Part shown: one piece after another, positions 54,150 through 62,350 of the stretch
How the letters are laid out: each line of letters starts with the position of its first letter
Position numbering within the stretch: the first letter of the stretch is position 1
From: Vibrio maerlii
Lineage (GTDB): Bacteria; Pseudomonadota; Gammaproteobacteria; Enterobacterales; Vibrionaceae
DNA length: 64,000 nucleotides
Assembly (NCBI RefSeq): GCF_003415655.1
Contig: NZ_QRHC01000008.1
Location: forward strand, 62,001 to 126,000
Direction of reading: 5' to 3'
Notes under the pieces: generated by a model
The model's database searches: none
What the model saw: the letters and a program-made list of their open reading frames with translations, nothing else
Told to the model about the DNA's origin: nothing
Translations under genes and position numbers: made by a program

Positions 54150-54761
54150 TTAAGCTCGGTAGTGACTTAAGAACATTTTCGCTGTTTGAGTTGCCAACTG
54201 TCTTGCTTGGTCTTGAGTTAAGGAAGGGTGCATACCCATGACTTGAGGCCAAAATGCACTGCCTTTAACCAAGCTATGCAATTGAATATTAGCAAATTCA
54301 ATATCCTCGATTTTCAGCGTACCTACTTCTACTTGCTGCCCTAGCCACCTGAAAATCGCGGTATCTTTTTTTGATATCTTCGCCTCTTGTTCTTTAAGCT
54401 CTTCAGGCTTGTGGAAGTAGTGACTCATCGCGACTTTGGCCAGTTCAATGTAATGAGGTGCTGTCGCCACATTGATTTCACTTTCAAGCAAAACGATCAA
54501 CTGCTCCTCTAAAGACAGGTTTGCCAAGCCAGAGATTTCCTCTTCGGTCGTGGCTTCGCGCCATAACTCTGACAGCAGTTCTACGACCAAGGCTTCTTTC
54601 GAAGAAAAATGGTTATACACGGTTCGCTTGGATACTTGAGCCAGCGCAGAAAGCTTATCCATGCTGGTATTTTGCACGCCAAATTCCTGAAATGCTTGCT
54701 TGGCCGCAGTAAGGATCGCTTCGCGTTTTAATTCACTGCGTCCTTTTCTTTTTGTATTCAT
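54150..54761 (-). CDS. TetR-family repressor
   Basis: From ATG 54761 this is 203 aa. The N-terminal helix-turn-helix is AILTAAKQAFQEFGVQNTSMDKLSALAQVSKRTVYNHF (seen as KLSALAQVSKRTVYNHF), and the ligand-binding region is variable. An ATG at 54791 gives ten more residues but lacks a ribosome-binding site; AGGA stands before 54761 at longer spacing, so the start is uncertain. It is divergent from a lipoprotein with metallo-beta-lactamase fold, and inverted repeats with GTAAACT halves fill the gap, so it most likely represses both directions. The ligand is not predictable. Confidence 0.85.
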   Translation of the reverse strand: MNTKRKGRSELKREAILTAAKQAFQEFGVQNTSMDKLSALAQVSKRTVYNHFSSKEALVVELLSELWREATTEEEISGLANLSLEEQLIVLLESEINVATAPHYIELAKVAMSHYFHKPEELKEQEAKISKKDTAIFRWLGQQVEVGTLKIEDIEFANIQLHSLVKGSAFWPQVMGMHPSLTQDQARQLATQTAKMFLSHYRA

Positions 54762-54833
54762 ACGGTTAAAGATCCTAGTCCCAACTAACATTCACTATTT
54801 TACACTAAGCAGTTTACTTTTAAAGAACTAAGT

Positions 54834-54856
54834 GTAAACTACACCGTACAGTTTAC
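54834..54856. promoter_or_regulatory. TetR-type operator in the divergent promoter
   Basis: GTAAACT and AGTTTAC form an inverted repeat with nine bases between the halves. A related stretch, TACACTAAGCAGTTTAC, is at 54801-54817. Both lie between the TetR gene and the MBL-fold lipoprotein gene. Confidence 0.6.
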
Positions 54857-54876
54857 TTTGTGTGTGAATCTTTAGA

Positions 54877-55932
54877 ATGAAAAAAGCTATCTTAGCCACT
54901 GTTGGAGCCGTTGCCATGACTACATCGATCATCTCTTGTTCTAGTTCTGATGAAAAAAATAAAACCAACTACCCAAAAACTTTCGCTAATACAGAGCTTG
55001 AGTACAAAAGTGGTTTGGGCGACATCCTTAAGATTGCAAAGTCTTACTTCACGACTGAACGTCTGAATCCAACACCCACTTTTGATTTGCCTGTACAAGC
55101 CATCACTGCAGAACAACTCACCGAAGAGCAAGAAGATGTTATCTATCGCCTTGGTCACTCAAGTATCGCGATGAAGATCGATGGCCAGCTTATCCTTACG
55201 GATCCAGTCTTCAGTGACCGTGCATCACCAGTACAGTGGGCTGGGCCAAAACGCTTCCATCAAACGCCGATTTCTTTGGACGATCTTCCAAACATTGACG
55301 TAGTGATGATTAGTCACGATCACTACGATCATCTGGATAAAGCAACGGTTAAACAGCTTGCTGATCGAGTGGGTGTTTTCTTAGCGCCACTGAAAGTCGG
55401 CCAAATCATGATCAACTGGGGAATTCCAAAAGAAAAAGTGGTGGAACTAGAGTGGTGGCAGTCATACACAGTCAACAACGTAGAGTATGTTCTCACACCA
55501 ACCCAGCATTTTTCAGGTCGTGGGCTGACCGACCGTGATGGAACGCTTTGGGGCAGCTGGGTGATCAACGGCCAAACAAACAAGGTGTTCTTTAGTGGTG
55601 ATTCAGGTTACTTCTCTGGGTTTAAAGAGATTGGTGATAAATATGGGCCATTCGATTTTACTATGATCGAGACCGGCGCTTACAATACCTTATGGGCAGA
55701 CATTCACATGTTCCCAGAGCAAAGTGTTCAAGCGCATATCGACCTACAAGGTAAAGTGATGATGCCTATTCACAACAGTACCTTTGATCTCGCTATGCAC
55801 GATTGGAATGAACCTATGCAGCAAGCAATGGAGCTGAGCGAGCAACGTGGCGTAACTATGGTGAGCCCAGAAATTGGGCAGCGTTTAGAAATCAATAACC
55901 CACTCCCATTGCAAACTTGGTGGAATCGATAA
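54877..55932 (+). CDS. Metallo-beta-lactamase-fold lipoprotein (NAPE-PLD/UlaG-like)
   Basis: This 351-aa protein has a lipobox IISC with C21 as the anchor. The zinc-binding motif is HDHYDHLD, followed by the later H in PTQHFSGRG, the Asp in FFSGDSGYF and the His in MMPIHNSTF, so both metal sites look intact. The layout resembles the NAPE-PLD-like branch of the metallo-beta-lactamase superfamily, which contains phospholipases and lactonases, not the beta-lactamases proper. It is divergent from a TetR regulator and followed 14 bases later by a DUF5329 gene. Substrate is unknown; an exported lipid- or lactone-hydrolase is plausible. Confidence 0.87.
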   Translation: MKKAILATVGAVAMTTSIISCSSSDEKNKTNYPKTFANTELEYKSGLGDILKIAKSYFTTERLNPTPTFDLPVQAITAEQLTEEQEDVIYRLGHSSIAMKIDGQLILTDPVFSDRASPVQWAGPKRFHQTPISLDDLPNIDVVMISHDHYDHLDKATVKQLADRVGVFLAPLKVGQIMINWGIPKEKVVELEWWQSYTVNNVEYVLTPTQHFSGRGLTDRDGTLWGSWVINGQTNKVFFSGDSGYFSGFKEIGDKYGPFDFTMIETGAYNTLWADIHMFPEQSVQAHIDLQGKVMMPIHNSTFDLAMHDWNEPMQQAMELSEQRGVTMVSPEIGQRLEINNPLPLQTWWNR

Positions 55933-55946
55933 CCTAAGGAAAAAGT

Positions 55947-56285
55947 ATGAAGCGTACCGCTGTTTTGATGAGTTTGAGTCTATTGTGTACTCCTGCCATG
56001 GCTAATGTGTCAGATGATGTAACCCAACTCATCACTCAAGTCGAACATTCAGAGTGCACCTTCATTCGCAATGGCAAACGCCATACTCAACAAGAAGCCG
56101 CCGATCATCTACGTAGAAAATGGGATTATGCAGAAGACGATGTCACAGATATCCAAGTCTTTATTAGTGAAGTGGCTTCAAAAAGCTGGTTCACTGGGAC
56201 TCCCTACACCGTTGACTGCCAAGGTAGGACTCTAACCAGTGAAGAGTGGTTAACTCAGCTTTGGCAGCAAGCGAATAGCTATTAA
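55947..56285 (+). CDS. DUF5329/YfeK-like secreted protein
   Basis: This 112-aa protein has a signal peptide (residues 1-19, cleavage after AMA). The mature part has two Cys (SECTFIRNGKRH and YTVDCQG) that could pair, and the pattern EAADHLRRKWDYAEDDV, then FISEVASKSWFTGTPY, which resembles E. coli YfeK (DUF5329). Function is unknown. It starts 14 bases after the MBL-fold lipoprotein and ends at a terminator, so the two are probably cotranscribed and TetR-regulated. Confidence 0.78.
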   Translation: MKRTAVLMSLSLLCTPAMANVSDDVTQLITQVEHSECTFIRNGKRHTQQEAADHLRRKWDYAEDDVTDIQVFISEVASKSWFTGTPYTVDCQGRTLTSEEWLTQLWQQANSY

Positions 56286-56290
56286 CATTT

Positions 56291-56321
56291 AACCGTCACG
56301 TCAATCCGTGGCGGTTTTTTC
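56291..56321 (+). terminator. Terminator after the DUF5329 gene
   Basis: AACCGTCACG pairs (one G-U) with CGTGGCGGTT, followed by six T. The 56322-56497 stretch before the MATE gene is featureless. Confidence 0.82.
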
Positions 56322-56497
56322 AAATATAAAATTCTAATCCTGCAGCCACTCCTAACAATTTTTATCTAGCAGTTTCATAAGCCATGATTGTTCAGTGACA
56401 TTATGCACAGAAATAACTCGCGTTCCCCTCTCTAACTTCAGTACAATATTGCCCTTACGGCTACTCTGGCCTCTCTTCTGATACCGGGCACTCACCC

Positions 56498-57853
56498 ATG
56501 ACAACTTCGACTCAAACCGCGTCATCTAACTTAGATCAACGCATGAACATCGTGACCCTTACCTGGCCGATTTTCATCGAGATTCTGCTGCGCACCGCAC
56601 TCAGTACCAGTGACGTATTTATGTTGAGTAGCTATTCAGATAAAGCGGTATCAGCAGTCGGCGTGATCAGTCAGATCGTCTTTTTCTTAATTGTCGTTTC
56701 TATGATGGTCAGCAGCGGTACAGGTATATTAATTGGCCAATACAACGGCTCAGGCAGACTGAAGGATTCCGCCCACGTTGCCGTTGCCAGTACCATGTTA
56801 GCTCTGTTAGTCGGAGGCTTGTTGAGCATCGGTGCTTTCGTCAGTGCCGAGGGCATCATGATTCTATATGGGCTTGAACAACAGGTAGCCCAATACGGTT
56901 ATGACTACCTAATTATTAGTGGTAGTTTGACGATAAACGTCACCGTAGGCATCGTATTCGCGACGATTCTACGCAGTAATGGCTACTCAAAAGAGCCGAT
57001 GCTCATTAACTTAATATCAGGTGTTATCAATGTCATTGGTAACTATATTGCCCTGTATCAGCCATTTGGTTTGCCTGTTTATGGGGTGAGCGGTGTCGCC
57101 ATCGCAACGGTATTAAGCCAAATCATCGGCACCATCATGCTGTGGTTTGTGATGAAGCAAAAGCAGATCGACCTTCCTTTCCAAGAATGGCGTACCATCC
57201 CTAGCCAGCTCTACAAGAAAATCATGAAGATCGGCATGATGAATGCGGGTGAGATTCTGTCTTATAACTTGATGCAAATGACAGTAGTGTATTTTGTCGT
57301 ACAGATGGGCACAGCCTCATTAGCTGCGTTCACCTACGCGCAGAATATTGCTCGCCTCTCTTTTGCATTCGCTCTCGCACTGGGTCAAGCGAGCCAGATT
57401 CAAACCAGTTACTTTGTAGGTAAAGGCTGGGTAGATGAGATTCTACATAAGGTACAGAAATACTTCGTGGTGGGTTTTCTCGCTTCGACAACTATCACTT
57501 TGATTGTTTTCTTATTCCGTTACGAAATCGTCGGTGTGTTTACCCAAGATTCGGATATCCTAGCGCTTACAGCTGGCTTAATCGCCGGCTCCATCCTGCT
57601 CGAAGCTGGGCGGGTATTTAACCTCATCTTTATCTCAGCGCTTAAGGGCGCTGGTGACATCAAATTCCCAGTTCAACTCGGAATCGTCAGTATGTGGGGC
57701 TTCGGTGTCGGATTTACCTACATCCTTGGTGTCTCATTCGGCATGGGCGTTCTTGGCGCTTGGCTCGCTATCGCAATGGACGAGTGGTTTCGAGGTGTAA
57801 TTATGGCAAGGCGCTGGCGCAAGAAGGGCTGGACAAGGTTTATTGAAAAATAG
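56498..57853 (+). CDS. MATE-family multidrug/cation efflux transporter
   Basis: This 451-aa protein has 12 predicted helices and the MATE pattern of two related halves: PIFIEILLRTALSTSDVFMLS and the later MNAGEILSYNLMQMTVVYFVVQMGTASLAA (in part GEILSYNLMQMTVVYF). It should export cationic drugs or metabolites by Na+ or H+ antiport. It stands alone on the plus strand; the gene after it converges. No regulator is adjacent, since the TetR gene controls the other side. Which MATE subgroup it belongs to cannot be told without a tree. Confidence 0.88.
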   Translation: MTTSTQTASSNLDQRMNIVTLTWPIFIEILLRTALSTSDVFMLSSYSDKAVSAVGVISQIVFFLIVVSMMVSSGTGILIGQYNGSGRLKDSAHVAVASTMLALLVGGLLSIGAFVSAEGIMILYGLEQQVAQYGYDYLIISGSLTINVTVGIVFATILRSNGYSKEPMLINLISGVINVIGNYIALYQPFGLPVYGVSGVAIATVLSQIIGTIMLWFVMKQKQIDLPFQEWRTIPSQLYKKIMKIGMMNAGEILSYNLMQMTVVYFVVQMGTASLAAFTYAQNIARLSFAFALALGQASQIQTSYFVGKGWVDEILHKVQKYFVVGFLASTTITLIVFLFRYEIVGVFTQDSDILALTAGLIAGSILLEAGRVFNLIFISALKGAGDIKFPVQLGIVSMWGFGVGFTYILGVSFGMGVLGAWLAIAMDEWFRGVIMARRWRKKGWTRFIEK

Positions 57854-57900
57854 GCGAAACACTTTTTAGAAAAATACATAAGTGCGTCGCCTTCCAATAT

Positions 57901-58878
57901 TTATGCACCAAGCACAAGGTTTGGGCGAATAAGGTCGTAAACGAAATCCAGCTCATCACTCAACTGATATTGATTATTAATGATTCCGCCGGCCATATGT
58001 GAATGCCCTCCCCCAAAACCAAGCCTTTGGTCATTAAGGGATCGACGCACAATATTCGCCACATTATTCTTTGGGCACTCTGAGCGCATTGATAAAAACG
58101 TTTTTTCTCTATTGCGAGCGGTAAGGACAATAATATCCAACTCATCAACGCCCAGTAGGAAATCTCCTAACACACCAAGCATGTTCTTTGGGCAACCTTC
58201 CGGAAGCACCGCAAACGCTGCATTTTTCTCCCTACGCATCGTATTCAACATCGAGTTAAAGAGCTGTAGTTCATGGAACTCGACCTGGTTCCTACAGATC
58301 TTATTTACCATCTCGTTGTCCGCTTTGGCTTGCAGATAGTGCAACGCTTTCAGATCTGCCGGGCTCACTGCACGTGTGAAATTAGCGGTATCGAAACTTA
58401 ACCCGACTAGCAGTGCTGTTGCCACTTTTTCAGGCATACTCAATGAGAAATAACGATAGTATTCAACCATCATGGTCGCTGTTGAACCATAGTTTGGCCG
58501 TATATCGTCATACCAAACAAAATCCGGCGCTTTCACTTGGTGATGATCAATGACACCAACCTCTAAACCAGGAAAATCAGTAATGTTCTTCTCACCAATA
58601 CAGCCATCGATTACTATAATTTTGTCCGACGGTTGTAACTGTAACTCTCTCGGTTCATAAATGGGTATATCTAACCAGTCGATGAGATTGCGAAGTGAGA
58701 TACGATCGACATACCCTTGAAAGGTGATGAATGGTTCAAAGCCCTTGCTCTTGAGTAAATGAGCCAGTGCGTATGCTGACGACAAGGCATCATGATCAGG
58801 GAAATCATGAGCTTGAACAATAATCCTTTTGTTGCCCTTTAAACGCTCTAAGAACGCTTCAAATTTTTTATTAGCCAT
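57901..58878 (-). CDS. DHH/DHHA1-family phosphoesterase (NrnA-like)
   Basis: This 325-aa protein has the DHH domain with HDFPDHDALSSAYALA, the IDG motif and DHHQ (VGVIDHHQVKAPDF), then the C-terminal DHHA1 domain with GFGGGHSHMAGG. The metal-binding Asp and His set of a nanoRNase/pAp phosphatase is present, but the first motif reads HDFPDHDALSS, where the usual form is closer to HxxPDGDAxGS. It may therefore be a distinct subgroup. Substrates in the family are short oligoribonucleotides, pAp or c-di-nucleotides. It is alone, convergent with the MATE gene. Confidence 0.85.
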   Translation of the reverse strand: MANKKFEAFLERLKGNKRIIVQAHDFPDHDALSSAYALAHLLKSKGFEPFITFQGYVDRISLRNLIDWLDIPIYEPRELQLQPSDKIIVIDGCIGEKNITDFPGLEVGVIDHHQVKAPDFVWYDDIRPNYGSTATMMVEYYRYFSLSMPEKVATALLVGLSFDTANFTRAVSPADLKALHYLQAKADNEMVNKICRNQVEFHELQLFNSMLNTMRREKNAAFAVLPEGCPKNMLGVLGDFLLGVDELDIIVLTARNREKTFLSMRSECPKNNVANIVRRSLNDQRLGFGGGHSHMAGGIINNQYQLSDELDFVYDLIRPNLVLGA

Positions 58879-58928
58879 ATATAAAACAGGCCCTAAACTT
58901 TGCAGGTTAGAGCCTTCTTCAACTGTTA

Positions 58929-59747
58929 TTAGATCTTATTGATTAGTCGATACTCTGTATTCGAAAGAATCGCATCTTCTAAAGCACCAATTCCAAGAGT
59001 GCTATAACCATAAAAGTTCGGTTTTGTATGTAGACGAAGTGACTGTACGGACTCCGCCACGTTCTCATCCAGCATTAGCGCATCCGTTACTCCCGCCAAA
59101 AGCTTCTGAGTACCATCACTCATTGGGGAAATAAATTCACTCACTCCACTGATAGACGCATATAAGAAGCCGAACTCACCACCATTGTTTTCCTCAATAT
59201 AGTAGTTACCCGTTCTTGCGTAAGAAGCCCGAATTTCGTTAACACTTTCAATGGCATTGAAATGATTATCAAAGAATTCTGTTCCTCCAGCATGCTCTAG
59301 TGTTTCTGGAGCAAATCCTTCATTAGGAAAAACCAGATAAGCCACGATCGCATCATCTCGAGAGATTGCAGACAGTATGAAGTTATCATCCTGATAGTAT
59401 TTAATAACATCATCATTTGATGAGCGCTTGATATATACCGGGGCACCAAAGGTTTCATCCAAGATGTCAGCCGACGAGCGAATATAGATCTTATCTAACT
59501 TCTTATGGGATGGGATATCTGTCATTTGAGATAAACCGAAATCTACTATCTTCTCAATCGCATCAAAGCTGTCATTAAAACCGCCTAGTGCAATCGAGAC
59601 GACAGAAGCCAAGCCAATAGTCTTCGCCCAACCTCCCGCCCAAGAGTTATGCTGTCGCGCTTCGACTAACTCGTCTTGGGTTTCTTGGATCTCCTTGAGC
59701 TCTTCTTGAATCTCTTTCTGAGCTTCATCTATTTGTGCTACAGACAT
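58929..59747 (-). CDS. Uncharacterised coiled-coil/membrane protein
   Basis: This 272-aa protein begins with a charged coiled coil (about residues 3-35, IDEAQKEIQEELKEIQETQD). A moderately hydrophobic segment follows (about 40-62) that could be a membrane helix, and then a larger soluble domain with SADILDETFGAPVYIKRSS and FLYASISGVSEFISPMSDG. I do not recognise it with confidence. The segment resembles domains found in uncharacterised phage- and defence-linked proteins, but that is an unverified memory. It starts two bases after a 56-aa membrane peptide gene, so the two are coupled and probably work together. Confidence 0.75.
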   Translation of the reverse strand: MSVAQIDEAQKEIQEELKEIQETQDELVEARQHNSWAGGWAKTIGLASVVSIALGGFNDSFDAIEKIVDFGLSQMTDIPSHKKLDKIYIRSSADILDETFGAPVYIKRSSNDDVIKYYQDDNFILSAISRDDAIVAYLVFPNEGFAPETLEHAGGTEFFDNHFNAIESVNEIRASYARTGNYYIEENNGGEFGFLYASISGVSEFISPMSDGTQKLLAGVTDALMLDENVAESVQSLRLHTKPNFYGYSTLGIGALEDAILSNTEYRLINKI

Positions 59748-59749
59748 GA

Positions 59750-59920
59750 TTAGCCCTTAATTTCGTCAATTTTATCAAGAAGGGCCTCTTTCCCCTCTTC
59801 GGCATGCTCCTGCACACGCTCAAATGTGTCTGTGTCCATCAACTGTTCAATCTCATCGGTGTAGTTAATGCCGACATAAATTCCGATAGCGATAAAAAAA
59901 AGTACAAAAATCTTAAACAT
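59750..59920 (-). CDS. 56-aa small membrane protein upstream of the 272-aa protein
   Basis: On the minus strand, from ATG 59920 to TAA 59752-59750, this encodes 56 aa: a hydrophobic N-terminus (KIFVLFFIAIGIYVGINY, residues 3-20) and a charged helical tail (TDEIEQLMDTDTFERVQEHA and onwards). TTGAGA lies about six bases before the ATG, and the stop is separated from the next ATG by two bases (TAATCATG). Charge pattern and coupling make it a real gene rather than chance. It looks like a one-helix inner-membrane partner of the downstream coiled-coil protein. Confidence 0.75.
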   Translation of the reverse strand: MFKIFVLFFIAIGIYVGINYTDEIEQLMDTDTFERVQEHAEEGKEALLDKIDEIKG

Positions 59921-59949
59921 GGTTTATCTCAATTTCTTTTAAATAAATT

Positions 59950-59974
59950 GAGCGCATCACAAGGTAATGCGCTC
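59950..59974 (-). terminator. Terminator between the MltC-like gene and the small-membrane-protein gene
   Basis: On the minus strand GAGCGCAT pairs with ATGCGCTC across a nine-base loop, then AATTTATTT follows. It lies just after the lytic transglycosylase gene stop. Confidence 0.75.
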
Positions 59975-59983
59975 GTTATAACG

Positions 59984-61462
59984 TTATTTATACAGTGATA
60001 TGCGCCCACTTACTTTTTCTAAATAGCCCTTCGTTTCATCGTAAGGGAGATTTGCAAGCATATGGTTATAAACTTCATCAGGAGTCATCGAGTTGATTAC
60101 TTTAATCGCACTCGATTTTTTCATAGAGCGGTCCTTATTGAAGGTACGATACACGTTCCCATGGCCTGTGTTATATGCTGCGATTACGCAGTATTTAAGG
60201 CTCTCTTTGTTTTCAACACCTTTCATGTATCTATTCGTTAAAATATTTAGGAAGGCCGTACCGGTTTCAACGTTGATAACTGGTTGGTATAAATCTGCGG
60301 ATTTCATTGGTGCATCGATCTTGCGAACTATCTTGTTCACATCATGACCTGCACTGGTTGGTACCACTTGCATCAAGCCAAACGCAGGAATATGCGATTT
60401 AGCATCTGGACGGAAGGCTGATTCTGAGTGCATGATCGCCATGATGAGCGCCGCATCGATTTCCCAGTTTTTACTCTCTTTCTCAGCCAAAGGCGCATAT
60501 TTGCTTGCACGTGCTTTTAGACTGTTTTCAGGAAGCTTAACCTTGTAACTCACCACTTTCTTCGGCTTTTCAGCATCTAAGGCTGGCTTCGATACTTGTG
60601 GTTTAATCGGCTTGGCTTCAGCTTTTGCCACGTCTTTCGCTACCGCTTGTTTTTTCTCTACAGCAGGTTTCTCTGCTTTAGCGATGGCTGGCTTCGCTTC
60701 GGCCTGTGGTGCTGTTTCAATGACAGCTGTTTTTTCTGGGCGCTCAACTTTAATGCCGTGCTTAGCTCGCATTTCATCATACAGCTTCGTTTGTGCTGCA
60801 ATACGTTCTTGCGCTTGAGCAAGTAGTGCTAACTTCTTGTTGTGCGCGCGCTGGTAAATAAATGAATCCGGAATACCAGTATTTGAATTAATCAAACGGT
60901 CAGCTTGCACGTCTAACTCTTTCATTTGACGTTGAGATTGCTGAATAACAAAGTCTTTCTCAGCTTGTTCTTTCTCTAATGAGTAAAGAACCGCGTGATC
61001 TTCTGCCTTCAAGTTCTCTAGCTCGACTTTTTGTCCCGCAACTTCAACCGGCATGTCTTTAACCAGTGCCTGAACGTCAGCCTCTGAACTATCTGCATCG
61101 ACTAAGATAGAAACTGTGGCTTCATTTGCCTCGTAATCAACCGCGGTCTTAACTGAATCGTCTTCAGAATATTGAACATCTTTAGTTTGAGAAGACACTT
61201 CACCTTCACCCCAAACTTTAATCAGGTCAGAACGTCGCTCATCTAGGTTCTTCGTATATTCATCACGCCAAGCTTCATACTCATCCAAATACGCATTAAC
61301 GTACGCATGAAAGGCTTTCTTCTTTTCTTCTGGTGTTTGATTTGCTTTTGCTACAGCCTTGTTTAGCTGCTGAAGTTGGTCTTCAGAAACCGCAAAAGCA
61401 GGAAAGCTCACAGCTGCTGAAATAGCCACAGCTAAGAACGTTTTTCCTAATTTCGTGTACAT
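59984..61462 (-). CDS. MltC-like lytic transglycosylase with long Ala/Lys/Pro linker
   Basis: This 492-aa secreted protein has signal peptide 1-24 (cleavage after AFA, not a lipobox). An MltC-type N-terminal domain occupies about residues 30-150 (KVWGEGEVSSQTKDVQYSE) and a helical segment about 155-240. An 80-residue low-complexity Ala/Lys/Pro/Glu linker follows (245-305). The C-terminal SLT/GH23 domain has catalytic E347 in IMHSESAF, FGLMQVVPTSAG and VIAAYNTGHGN. It should cleave peptidoglycan glycan strands. E. coli MltC is shorter, a lipoprotein and lacks the linker, so this is an MltC paralogue specialised for another setting. It follows the LPP20 lipoprotein gene behind a terminator. Confidence 0.87.
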   Translation of the reverse strand: MYTKLGKTFLAVAISAAVSFPAFAVSEDQLQQLNKAVAKANQTPEEKKKAFHAYVNAYLDEYEAWRDEYTKNLDERRSDLIKVWGEGEVSSQTKDVQYSEDDSVKTAVDYEANEATVSILVDADSSEADVQALVKDMPVEVAGQKVELENLKAEDHAVLYSLEKEQAEKDFVIQQSQRQMKELDVQADRLINSNTGIPDSFIYQRAHNKKLALLAQAQERIAAQTKLYDEMRAKHGIKVERPEKTAVIETAPQAEAKPAIAKAEKPAVEKKQAVAKDVAKAEAKPIKPQVSKPALDAEKPKKVVSYKVKLPENSLKARASKYAPLAEKESKNWEIDAALIMAIMHSESAFRPDAKSHIPAFGLMQVVPTSAGHDVNKIVRKIDAPMKSADLYQPVINVETGTAFLNILTNRYMKGVENKESLKYCVIAAYNTGHGNVYRTFNKDRSMKKSSAIKVINSMTPDEVYNHMLANLPYDETKGYLEKVSGRISLYK

Positions 61463-61488
61463 ATATCACTCCTTGAGCACAGAAAGAC

Positions 61489-61512
61489 AAAAAGCCGCCA
61501 TAGTGGCGGCCC
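61489..61512 (-). terminator. Terminator after the LPP20 lipoprotein gene
   Basis: On the minus strand GCCGCCA / TGGCGGC with a three-base loop is followed by TTTTT. It divides the LPP20 gene from the MltC-like gene. Confidence 0.85.
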
Positions 61513-61543
61513 TTATCTACTTTAACGAGTCATGAATCCGCGT

Positions 61544-62158
61544 TTATTTTTTCAAAGCTTCGAATGCTTCTGCTAGATCAGCAGCCGCTTGCTCGTTATT
61601 GAACTGGTCCCAAAGTGCAGAATCCTCACCTGCTACTTGGTCAATCACATTGTTCATGTTTGAGTCAAACGTCGCTTGGTCCATACCAATAAGAACGTAC
61701 AGGCCACCAGCAGGGCTAGCTTGGCTTACAATCACTCGACTGTTCGTTAGGTTACGAGTTACTACGGTTTTAGTGATGTTCTCGAACGTTTCTTGTACAT
61801 TCTCATCAACAATACTTACACCCTCAGCAGATGAAGTATTGACTGAGCTTTCAACTGCTTGTTGAAATAGGTTGTTTACGTCAGTCTCAAACTGAGCAGC
61901 AAGATTAACGCGAGCATCGTTAGTAGCGATCTTGCGCATAACACTCATACCCGCTGCGCTTTTCTTCGCATAACCTGTAGCGCCTGCAGCAAGATCAGTT
62001 GGGAGCACATCACAGATCCACCCTGGAGCTTCCACTGTTGGAGCATCAGGGAAAGTACATTGCGCAAAGTTCTGAGCTTGCTCAACCGTTGCATGGTTGT
62101 TGCTCTGACAGCCTGCTAGGGCTGTAACTAGTGACGCTGCAATAAATAGTTTTTTCAT
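61544..62158 (-). CDS. LPP20-family lipoprotein
   Basis: This 204-aa lipoprotein has lipobox ALAGC with C17. The mature domain contains AAGATGYAKKSAAGMSVMRKIATNDARVNLAAQFET, a pattern of the LPP20 family (helix with A-x-x-x-A repeats), and then VVTRNLTNSRVIVSQASPAGGLYVLIGM. LPP20 proteins include FlgP, the outer-membrane flagellar ring protein of Vibrio and Campylobacter. This one lies in a cluster without flagellar genes in view, so it could belong to another envelope system. It is 192 bases downstream of the 460-aa secreted protein gene on the same strand. Confidence 0.8.
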   Translation of the reverse strand: MKKLFIAASLVTALAGCQSNNHATVEQAQNFAQCTFPDAPTVEAPGWICDVLPTDLAAGATGYAKKSAAGMSVMRKIATNDARVNLAAQFETDVNNLFQQAVESSVNTSSAEGVSIVDENVQETFENITKTVVTRNLTNSRVIVSQASPAGGLYVLIGMDQATFDSNMNNVIDQVAGEDSALWDQFNNEQAAADLAEAFEALKK

Positions 62159-62350
62159 TATTAAAAATTATCCGTAACGGTTTTTAGTCGTGATTCCCAT
62201 AAGTAAGTTTGAAAGTGAACAATTTCTTGTAAAAGTCCAGCTTACCTATAGTGTGTTTTTATATTCTCAGTGATGCTTCTCAAGCATTCTGCAATCGGCT
62301 GTGTGAAAGCGTATAGTTCACTGAAAACGAAAGCCTTATAGAAGCAATGC

